From assembly GCF_000241955.1 (NCBI RefSeq), contig NC_016818.1, positions 2,914,001-2,978,000 of the forward strand: a stretch of DNA of 64,000 bases, given 5' to 3'. The position numbers were made by a program, and so were the translations under genes. The DNA comes from Rahnella aquatilis CIP 78.65 = ATCC 33071. Its GTDB lineage: Bacteria > Pseudomonadota > Gammaproteobacteria > Enterobacterales > Enterobacteriaceae. Below, piece by piece: positions 16,266 through 24,300 of the stretch. How positions within the stretch are numbered: position 1 is the first letter of the stretch; each line of letters opens with the position of its first letter. Below the pieces are notes generated by a model. That model saw only the letters and a program-made list of their open reading frames with translations, had not been told where the DNA came from and ran no database searches.

Positions 16266-17102
16266 ATGAGCAACTTCGAACTGCGTCATAAGTTCCCCTA
16301 TTTACTCTCAGGACGCACCCTGAAAAAAATGCTGCCGGGCGCGCTGCTGGCGTTACTGGCCACCCCAACACTTGCGGCAGAACCACAACAGGGTAACGCC
16401 TTAACGTTGGGAGGAGGCGTGGATGTTACGCCACTTTATTCTGGTTCGGATGAGAACCGCGTCACGACAGCCCTGGTGCTTGATTACTCGATGCATAATG
16501 GGTTCTTCGTGAGTACCACGCGGGGTATCGGTTACGGCAACAGCATCGGCAAGCTGGATTACAGTACTGCGCTGAGTTATCGCGCAGGCCGTAAGGATCA
16601 TGACGTGGACAGCGACTCAATGAGCGATGGCAGTGACGACTTACGGGGTATGGGCGATGTCAAAGGCTCGGCTATCGGGGCATTGGGTCTGGGGTATAAG
16701 GTCACCGACTGGCTTCATTTACAATTGCAGGCTGAGGTGCCGTTTTCTCAGCGGGACAATGGCGCGGCCCTGCATTTCAGCATTATCAGCCCGCTTTATA
16801 GCTCATCGGAAAATACCGTGACGATGGCGCTGACCAGCAGTTGGGGAACAGGCAACTATATGCAAACTTACTACGGGGTAAGTTCATCACAGTCAGCCGC
16901 ATCGGGGTTTACTCAATATGATGCCGGTTCCGGGATTTATGCCTATTCAATGAATATGGACTGGACGCACAAGTTCAACCAGGACTGGAGTGTAGTGGCC
17001 GCGACAGGCTTTACGCAGTTGGCTGGTGATGCACGCAACAGCCCGATTGTGCAACGAAAAGCATCGCCCAATGGAAGCTTGAAAGTGACATATCGCTTCT
17101 GA
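16266..17102 (+). CDS. MipA/OmpV-family outer-membrane protein
   Basis: The product is 278 residues. A long signal peptide ends at about residue 38 with the helix MLPGALLALLATPTLA and cleavage before AEPQQ. The mature part is a beta-barrel of alternating polar and hydrophobic residues ending in LKVTYRF, with the C-terminal Phe needed for outer-membrane insertion. The pattern VDVTPLYSGSDENR near the start is typical of MipA/OmpV. MipA links murein synthases in E. coli, but many family members are metal- or antibiotic-regulated porin-like proteins. It is divergent from the two-component system and is likely its target. Confidence 0.88.
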   Translation: MSNFELRHKFPYLLSGRTLKKMLPGALLALLATPTLAAEPQQGNALTLGGGVDVTPLYSGSDENRVTTALVLDYSMHNGFFVSTTRGIGYGNSIGKLDYSTALSYRAGRKDHDVDSDSMSDGSDDLRGMGDVKGSAIGALGLGYKVTDWLHLQLQAEVPFSQRDNGAALHFSIISPLYSSSENTVTMALTSSWGTGNYMQTYYGVSSSQSAASGFTQYDAGSGIYAYSMNMDWTHKFNQDWSVVAATGFTQLAGDARNSPIVQRKASPNGSLKVTYRF

Positions 17103-17373
17103 TCATTGTTCGATTGCACTGTCAATAAATACACACTCGATCCGCCCCGATTCAGATGATGGGGCGGTACTCACAAAGGACGTAAGGATAAAGGGTTACT
17201 GGCGTCATGCTATATTCACGTTAAAGCATTAAAACGACTTTGTAGAAAAGATTACACGAAAACTTACAGCAATAACGTCCGCTAATATTAAAGCATTGCC
17301 CGATGAATAGATTTTGCCGTTTGGCCTTTTCACATCAAGAGATGCAACATCCGCTTCTGGCACAGAACGGCTG
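17103..17373. other. intergenic region with hairpin and repeat I
   Basis: CCGCCCC at 17142-17148 pairs with GGGGCGG at 17161-17167 and forms a strong hairpin 40 bases after the MipA-like stop. It lacks a U-tract. The rest is empty apart from the half repeat at the right end. Confidence 0.5.
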
Positions 17374-17375
17374 TT
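17349..17375 (+). repeat. intergenic two-hairpin repeat, copy I (left half)
   Basis: Only the first stem-loop is left: TCCGCTTCTGGCACAGAACGG. It touches the stop codon of the minus-strand 68-residue gene, as copy B does for the GNAT gene. Confidence 0.6.
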
Positions 17376-17580
17376 AAATCACGTTCGATCTTATGCCCAG
17401 GTTCAAAAGAGTCTCTGAATCATTTCCTTCGGTGATTTGATCTTCAGCCCATGCAATGAACAGGGGGGCCAGATCATTGTGGAGAAAGTGATATTTGCGG
17501 GAAAAAACAAGCAACCCGAGTAGGTCATTGAGTGTGTATAGAGACGGCATCTGATAATCCTTTACCTGTATTTTTTTCAT
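17374..17580 (-). CDS. hypothetical 68-residue protein
   Basis: The product starts MKKIQVKDYQMPSLYTLNDL and has an amphipathic helical centre (FLHNDLAPLFIAWAEDQI) with an acidic C-terminal third. It has no signal peptide or membrane segment and no family I recognise. Its amino-acid composition is protein-like, and a copy of the repeat abuts its stop codon as with neighbouring genes, which favours a real gene. The ribosome site is weak. Confidence 0.5.
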   Translation of the reverse strand: MKKIQVKDYQMPSLYTLNDLLGLLVFSRKYHFLHNDLAPLFIAWAEDQITEGNDSETLLNLGIRSNVI

Positions 17581-17781
17581 GAACTCTGACAGTGATAATT
17601 TCTGAGTACATCATGAACTGAACAGTGAGTCGGTGTAACCGAATGAAACTCTAATTAACCTTCATTTTATCTTACCTATTGATATGGATTCTATAAAGAG
17701 TGCCAGAAGAGGAAGAGATTGCTCAAGCGCTAATTCTGACCATGAGTGATCCTGATAAATCCATTCAGGATTAGAGGAGTA

Positions 17782-17982
17782 TGATCTTACCCACGTAATG
17801 TGAACATGGCCCTAAGCGAGGTTCTGGTTTTCAAACTGTTCCGGGCTGAGTCCGCCACAGGCGCTGTTACGTCGCCACCGATTGTAATCACACTCGATAT
17901 AACTAAACACCGTCGTCCGCATGATTTCCCGGCTGATAAAGCGCTCACCGTGGATACATTCCACCTTCAGCGAGTGGAATTA
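17782..17982 (-). pseudogene. remnant of an IS3-family transposase (OrfB C-terminus)
   Basis: Reading the minus strand, 17982-17812 encodes [20 protein letters not shown] and then a segment containing [20 protein letters not shown], ending EQFENQNLA at a TAG. This is the classical C-terminal end of the DDE transposase of IS3-family elements. The bases TGATCTTACCCACGTA from 17782 look like the matching inverted-repeat end. Everything upstream in the transposase is gone, cut at the terminator hairpin. It is a decayed insertion sequence at the island edge. Confidence 0.85.
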
Positions 17983-17983
17983 G

Positions 17984-18018
17984 AAAAGCCCGCTTAAGGA
18001 AACTTAAGCGGGCTTTTT
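17984..18018. terminator. bidirectional terminator downstream of the left Tc locus
   Basis: AGCCCGCTTAAG at 17987-17998 pairs perfectly with CTTAAGCGGGCT at 18003-18014 across a GAAA loop. It is flanked by an A-run on the left and a T-run on the right, so it can stop transcription in both directions. The core is identical to the terminator at 34423-34458. Confidence 0.9.
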
Positions 18019-18137
18019 ATTCAAATCAGCAACCTGTTTGACTATTTACTTTCTCAATGCACATGCGTATTGCTCGTACCCCAGGCGTGTTGATAACCGG
18101 GATATTTATGCACGGTGATTTCGCAAGCTGCTAATAT

Positions 18138-18290
18138 TTATTCTACGATGCTAACATTTGTTTTATCGTTATTATCAGTCACGGCATGAACTTCTATCTT
18201 GTGAACTGAAACATCGACCTGATTACTGTTTTTGCTGCAACCAGATGAAAGGCAAAAAAATAGCATATTGATCACCATGATTATTTTCAT
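18138..18290 (-). CDS. putative 50-residue lipoprotein downstream of TcC
   Basis: The start codon at 18290 follows GGAATAAATT as ribosome site. The peptide begins MKIIMVINMLFFCLSSGCSK, a short hydrophobic signal with a lipobox-like LSSGC and the lipid-anchored Cys at residue 18. The remaining 32 residues are polar and charged. The gene begins 27 bases after the TcC stop codon on the same strand and precedes the terminator, so it is probably in the toxin operon. It is not a family I know. It could be an accessory or immunity lipoprotein, which is speculation. Confidence 0.55.
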   Translation of the reverse strand: MKIIMVINMLFFCLSSGCSKNSNQVDVSVHKIEVHAVTDNNDKTNVSIVE

Positions 18291-18317
18291 AATTTATTCC
18301 ATTTTTAATTAACAAGG

Positions 18318-21266
18318 TTACAGTCTTGTTGACGTACTCTGTCCTGCTTGTGGCGGATAATGAGAAAAACGAATAAAGTTCGCAGCGGCTCGCCCTCCCT
18401 CTAGCTGAGAGGATTCAAGGATTTTCTCTCCGTTGCTACCAATAACACCAATATAAGCAGACCCACCGCCATCTAAATTTAGCGCAGTACCTGGTATTGG
18501 GTTTAACTGGTTAATTCTGTTCACTACCATTGACCATTCTGACAATGTATAGCCGTTAGAACTTAAAGCCCCCCTCTCTCCGGTACTTTTTCCTATCAGC
18601 AACCGCTGCATCCCCTCGTCAACAATCTTCCTCGTTGAAATAATCGCAGCCCTTGGATTAGGATGTGCCGCATGGGTCAGCGTTCCTGGCTCGGGAATCT
18701 GTCTGGGATTTTTTAACTTATAATTTGCATCATTCGCCGGGAGAGATTCAAAGCGGGGCTGACCACCGGAAGATAATAATGGTGCACTACTTAACTTGCT
18801 CTGATATCCCAATGAGAGTGAATGATAGTCATTAGCATATTGGGAAGGAACGGGTAGTGACTTTACCTGAGTATTCCCATTATACACAGTGGGGCCTATG
18901 GGGGTGTTTTCAGGTTCATTTCCTGCTGCCTTTTGACCCATGTTATAAAACCCCCCATTGATTACCACTGTCATTTTATTTAATGCGTTGACCTTACCCA
19001 GGGCTTGCAAATCTTTTCCTGCTGAGGTGACTGGATTTATTACTGTACTCCCCCCTACAACCGACGAGCGGTAATATTTTGAGGAAATAGCCAGATATTC
19101 AATGGTTCTGGGCTCACTGGTTTCCCTGGAAAATTTAAATCCTAAAGGACTTAATTGTTCATTAGTTCCTTTAATGGAAACATGGATTAACCCTTCAGCA
19201 ATATCCTTAACTATAAAATGTGAATTTTTTCCCTGTGAAGGTTTACATCCGTATCCCTTAATTTCATTTTTTGCTTCATCACTGATCATACCGCCAATAT
19301 CATGATATGAAACAGGGTTATTATGCACCATGCAATATAAATTCAGGCCATCGGCAATACCCCCCGGATCGGCGCTAACCCAACGGCAACACCACGGCAT
19401 ATAATAACGAAGACCATAATAATATAATCCGCTTCTATCCAACTCTTTGCCACTGTAACGGACATATTTATATTTTACTTCGCTGCTATTCCCTGCCCAT
19501 ACGGCAGTACCGCCAAATGGAAAATACTCCTCAATGGTTAATACATTCCCTGCCTCGTCAAGTTCAATATTTTGTGACCGAATAAGATTACCGAGACTGT
19601 AACGCCATTGCGGACTGGTAATGCTGGTATCTCCCCCTGTTTCCCAGACCAGTACGCGCAACTGCGCAGACCCCGCGGAGATATTCACTGTCACGATTTG
19701 TTCTGAGACATTCTCACCAGCACGGGTACAACGTATTTCCATGCCCGGTAAATACAACACCTGTTGTGTATTCTGCCCGCTATTTAATTGGGCTTTTTTG
19801 GCAATCCGCTGATGTCCTCCTGCATAATAATAACGCTCCCAGTCACTGTCATTCTCATTACTGCGCTGCACGAGTGTAATCTGCTGCAATTCATTACGCT
19901 GATCCCAGATCATGGGTTGACCGGGCTGAAGCATTAATATATTTCCAGTTGCGTCAAAACTGTCGTCAACATCTTCAGGTTTCACGTCGCCCGTTTGCAG
20001 TAGCGCACGATTGTTATTTGTGGCAATAACCGTTTGTTGAGTAAAATTTTGCTCGCTGAGATGTGAGAATTGCGTCATGTTGCCCGCAGCGTCATAGGTA
20101 TAACTTCGGTTCCAGGGAACAAGATTACTGCTGTCAACAATCGGGGCGGGAAGCTCAGGGCCTTGGTGAACTATTGTATTATTCTGACGACCACTGGCGC
20201 TGATCAACTGGTATAACGCATCGTAGGAATAGGTTTTATCCGGCGTCACACGGCGGTTTTTGTAAAATCTGACGTCTTGAGATAGATCGGTGACAAAGGT
20301 GACGTTGCCGACGGGATCGTACTCATACCGCAGATCACACAGCGTTGTGTTGTCCCCACGCAGTGTGGTAACCCCCGTAATACGCTGAGTCTCCGCTTCA
20401 TAAATATACTGTGTAACCACACCATTTCCTGCGGTTTCACGCAGGATCTGACCGGCAGCGGAATATTCAATATCACTGACAGTCACTTTCTCCGTGTCTC
20501 CTGCTAACGTGAGATAATGTTCCTGAAGCTGCCCTGCAACATTGCATACCCAGCGTTGCTGATTGCCCCTGGCGTCGGTTTGCAAGGTGGTATTGCCCGT
20601 CGCGTCATAGTCCCAGTTGGTCTGAAAACTTTCCGGGTTTAGCGCGACCTGCCAGGCGCTTTCATCTTCTCCAGCCCAGTTTGCCGGTGTATCCATATCG
20701 GCAAGCAGTTGCCTGCTGATGCCTGCCGGTTGTCCGGTCAGCATGTAGGCAAGGTTTTTTTCTACACCGGCGGGATCATAATGCGCTATCAGCCTGCTAT
20801 TTTGATTGAGTGATTTATCGCTACCGTAAATGAACCGTTCACTGACGCAACTGGCCTGATCCATTGCCTGCTCGGTGACCATGACAGGCCGGCCAATGTT
20901 GTCATACTGATGCCAGCACTGATTACCTTCACTATCTTGCCCCCAACAAAAGTGTCCTTCACAGGTTCCCATCTGCCATGAACTACCCGCATCGACGCTT
21001 TCCGTTTTCAGCGGCTGGCCCGACAAGGAATAGATCGTCGTAATATTCGGCACAACACTTTCACCATGCTGCATACGGGCAAAGAGCCGCGCATCTGTGC
21101 TCTGCTTGATAAAACCCTGATCGGTATAGCTGTTTTGCGAGATAAGTTCCTGTAGCGCATCATCCAGACTGGCCCGGTTATAACGCAAACCGCGAATTAA
21201 TAATCCCCGATTATCGTAGACGCCAATATCTGGCGTCTGAGTGTACAAATTCGTTTGCTGTTTCAT
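18318..21266 (-). CDS. tccC: TcC (TccC-type) RHS toxin with NAGPA-like effector domain
   Basis: The product is 982 residues from the ATG at 21266, behind CAGAGGACGATA. Residues 1 to about 660 are the RHS/YD-repeat shell with the conserved core end (RYYMPWCCRWVSADPGG, then DGLNLYCMVHNNPVSYHD), where family members cut themselves to release the C-terminal effector inside the TcB-TcC cocoon. The effector part (about 661-982) carries INGGFYNMG near residue 772 and LNLDGGGSAYIG near 930. These are the hallmark motifs of the NAGPA (phosphodiester glycosidase, DUF2233-type) domain, related to the human uncovering enzyme for mannose-6-phosphate tags. It is the last large gene of the left Tc locus. 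The effector's role in a host cell is inferred. Confidence 0.9.
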   Translation of the reverse strand: MKQQTNLYTQTPDIGVYDNRGLLIRGLRYNRASLDDALQELISQNSYTDQGFIKQSTDARLFARMQHGESVVPNITTIYSLSGQPLKTESVDAGSSWQMGTCEGHFCWGQDSEGNQCWHQYDNIGRPVMVTEQAMDQASCVSERFIYGSDKSLNQNSRLIAHYDPAGVEKNLAYMLTGQPAGISRQLLADMDTPANWAGEDESAWQVALNPESFQTNWDYDATGNTTLQTDARGNQQRWVCNVAGQLQEHYLTLAGDTEKVTVSDIEYSAAGQILRETAGNGVVTQYIYEAETQRITGVTTLRGDNTTLCDLRYEYDPVGNVTFVTDLSQDVRFYKNRRVTPDKTYSYDALYQLISASGRQNNTIVHQGPELPAPIVDSSNLVPWNRSYTYDAAGNMTQFSHLSEQNFTQQTVIATNNNRALLQTGDVKPEDVDDSFDATGNILMLQPGQPMIWDQRNELQQITLVQRSNENDSDWERYYYAGGHQRIAKKAQLNSGQNTQQVLYLPGMEIRCTRAGENVSEQIVTVNISAGSAQLRVLVWETGGDTSITSPQWRYSLGNLIRSQNIELDEAGNVLTIEEYFPFGGTAVWAGNSSEVKYKYVRYSGKELDRSGLYYYGLRYYMPWCCRWVSADPGGIADGLNLYCMVHNNPVSYHDIGGMISDEAKNEIKGYGCKPSQGKNSHFIVKDIAEGLIHVSIKGTNEQLSPLGFKFSRETSEPRTIEYLAISSKYYRSSVVGGSTVINPVTSAGKDLQALGKVNALNKMTVVINGGFYNMGQKAAGNEPENTPIGPTVYNGNTQVKSLPVPSQYANDYHSLSLGYQSKLSSAPLLSSGGQPRFESLPANDANYKLKNPRQIPEPGTLTHAAHPNPRAAIISTRKIVDEGMQRLLIGKSTGERGALSSNGYTLSEWSMVVNRINQLNPIPGTALNLDGGGSAYIGVIGSNGEKILESSQLEGGRAAANFIRFSHYPPQAGQSTSTRL

Positions 21267-21318
21267 TATCGTCCTCTGATTTTTTAATGGGTCCAGATTA
21301 TCCGGACCCATTGAAAGG

Positions 21319-24300
21319 TTATGCTGTCAGTGTGTCATTCTCGTCTTCACTGACCACAAACCACGGGTAGTAACTTTTTTTGCGCAGGTAACCTTTCGCC
21401 GTAATCACCTTGTTTTCCCTCCCTAATGCATCGTAGTAGTGATCATCGGCGTAACCCTCTGCACGCATCGCGCAGTCTTTTACATACTGCCAGTCGTCAA
21501 CGAACCCAGGTTGATATTGACGTACCACCAGCCCCTTATTGTCATATTCCACCCTGCCTGAGACTGCCCAGCGAGTTGCGGCGTCAATGATTACCGGTTG
21601 CCCGTTTTCATCCACCACCAACTCACCGTCTGCATCTCGTTGCCAGGCTTCACCTGGCGAAACTTTGCCGCAGGCTTGCAACGGGCGACCAAAGCCATCC
21701 TGATAAGCAACTGCCACTCTGACTTGTTGCGCACAATCATCGGGATAACGATCTGCGGTGAGGGTCGCCACCTGAACAGGAGAGATTTTTGCCTCGCCAA
21801 GGATTTGACGGGTAGCAGCGGAGAGTCCGGTTGCGGTCTTCTGATGACGAAGCCATTGATGACCGGCACTGCGGATAAAACCTTGCGGCGTAAGGAAACG
21901 CAGTGACACCAGACGCTGCCACTCATCAGAGGTGAAGGAAAGTGGAATCACCTGCCCCATCCAGCTAAAGAGATCATAGGCAACCCTGCTGGCCTGCGGC
22001 TGGATTGACTGTCCGGCGCTGGCAATCACATCCGCGACACTCTGACCCGGTGTCACAGGGCTTGACATTAATGAATCAAAACCTGTTGCCACACCTTGCC
22101 CGGAACCATAAAACGTTGTCGCGATAAGATTTCCCAGGGCATCGCGCTGAACTTCCCGGGTGTTATCATTGATATCTACCCCCTGCCAGGGCTGTAAAAA
22201 GCGGTAATCGGCAGCGCTGAACATCGTGTTGCCTAAGGCATCCGTTACCGCAACGATCAGGCAGTTGTAATCATCCCATACGAAGGTGGTCGGACCGGTC
22301 AGGACGGTGCTTTGCACGGTAACGGGCCGATAAAAACCATCAAGCGCTTTAAAGGTGGTGAAACCCTGTTCAATTGCCCACACTAATGCCTCGTCCGCTC
22401 CCTCGGCCTCTAAGACCCGTTCCGTTTGGATATAACCCGCCTCCAGCAGCATGTTTTGCAACGCTTCACTTTCCAGTGCACCGTCATAGGCAGCCAGCGC
22501 AGCATCATCCAACTCGGCCACCACGCAATGATCCACCAGCGCGGTAAAATCGGGCGCATCCCCTCCCTGATAAATGACTTCGCTTTGCCCGGCAAAAGTG
22601 CGTGGTTGGGTATGGCCCAATAATCCGTCAGGAGAGATAAGATCTTCATAACGCAGGCCGCCGCCGCGCCAAGCCGGCTGGCTTAGAAAATTTTGCCGTT
22701 GCTGATGGGCAAGCCCCAGACGCCAGGCCTGGCTGTCAACCAGGTGGTAAACACTGCAACGCTGCTCGCTGATGCGCAGGAATGTCTGCTGATCGTCGTA
22801 ACTACTTTGCCAGGTGGTCGGTGGCAATGTGTCCGGATAAGGGTTGTCGGCTGGCTGGTCACGGCGGGGGTAATTAAGATTCACAGACCAAAGCGGCGTG
22901 GCAAACTCATCACGTTGTATTGTGACATGCTGACTCACCTGTGGGTCAACCGCCAGCCGTTCATAGCCCCAGTTCCATTGCTCCAGCGGCGCAACCAGCG
23001 CCACGCACGGCTGGCTGCTACAGGCGACCTGTACCCGACGAACCAGATAGCGGTTAAGGCTCACCTGATAAGGGATGTTTTCCTGATCTCCACCGTCCAG
23101 ACCATAGCTTTCACTGCGCAGTAACTGTCCTTTCAGCGCCCGATAAAGCCACCATGAGTCGGTGTCGTCAGCCTGTAACGGGATGTCCATTTCATCCTCT
23201 TCGCTGTATTCGCTAAAGTACGTCGGGCTTATCGCGAAGGCCAGTGGATCCTGATACGGCGTACCATACAAAGACGCTTCATCCTGCTGCTGACCGGTGT
23301 GATACCAACCTTTTGTTAATAAGGGCGGTGTAAAACTGATGGGACTACCATCACTGGCCCAGTCTCTCTGGCTATCCTGCAACTCAAGATAGCCAAAACC
23401 ACGAAATTCCCGTTCATTGCCGTCATAAACCCCTTTGCGATAGCGATACTGTTGCGTAAGGATATTGCCGGTAATTTCGTCGGTAGCGACCACCTGCGAC
23501 ACAATGTGAACCGGAAAAGGAAGCTGGCTAACTGCCTGAGTATTTTCCTTTTTTTCATCCAGCCATTCCTGAGCAGAACTCCGGTAAATAAGCGAGGTAT
23601 CGCCGCCCATATTGTTATTCGTCCCGCTGAGTAACCAGGGCTTCGCGGTGGCAAAATCGTAACGCCAGTGTTGGGGGGTCGGATGGGGTAGTGAAAATAT
23701 CAGGCTGGCCATTCCCTGCCCCTGGACGTCTGCCGCACTGACCTGGCACAGCCTGTCATAGCGCGTTCCCTCCGGCAGCGGCAATGTGACCGGCGCGGAA
23801 AGACTGTTTCCTGACTGATTAAACCAGATACGCAACTGATCGCTTTCCCTATACAGCAGATCGGCGGTACCAGAACCATCGAGATCGGCTAACAGCACCT
23901 GTTCGGGGTTAAACGTCTGTTCGTCAAAATCAAGTGCGGCGAGCTGGAACGGCGCGGCAAAGACGCCGCCCCCGAGATTTGGCCAGACGGTAATGTCATT
24001 GTAACGAATGCGTACCAGATGCAGCTGACCGCTACCCAGCACATCACTGAATGCCACCAGTTCCCGGGCATCACGCCCGGCAACCGTCAAGTCATTGCGT
24101 TGGCTGACCGTCAGTGCCGGGGCGAATCCCTCGCGCAGATTGCCGTAAAACCGCACACTTTTCGGACCTATCATCGCCAGATCGCTCAGACCGTCACCCG
24201 TCAAATCCACCAGTTGTGCCTGCGTATGGAAAAACTCGCTCGGCAAGGTGTTGAACGCCGTAAAATTCGACCACTGGGCATCAGGGCTGAGTGAGAAAAA

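Larger units (their letters stand above)
17581..18137. other. gene-poor junction at the left edge of the toxin island
   Basis: This stretch holds short unconvincing frames (for example a 25-codon GTG frame from 17700), the IS3 remnant at 17782-17982, and the bidirectional terminator at 17984-18018. From 18021 to 18137 I see nothing. It marks the boundary between the repeat-bearing region and the Tc-toxin genes. Confidence 0.5.

Noticed and set aside
4767..17375. Interpretation of the repeat array as a classical chromosomal integron
   Set aside because: No integrase gene is in the window, the RYYYAAC and GTTRRRY cores are not visible at the repeat ends, and some intervals hold multi-gene units. 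Only the cassette-like layout fits, so it is kept as a looser hypothesis.
17700..17775. A short GTG frame with an acidic peptide (VPEEEEIAQALILTMSDP)
   Set aside because: At 25 codons with no ribosome site or recognisable match it could be a gene remnant or chance, so it was not listed as a gene.
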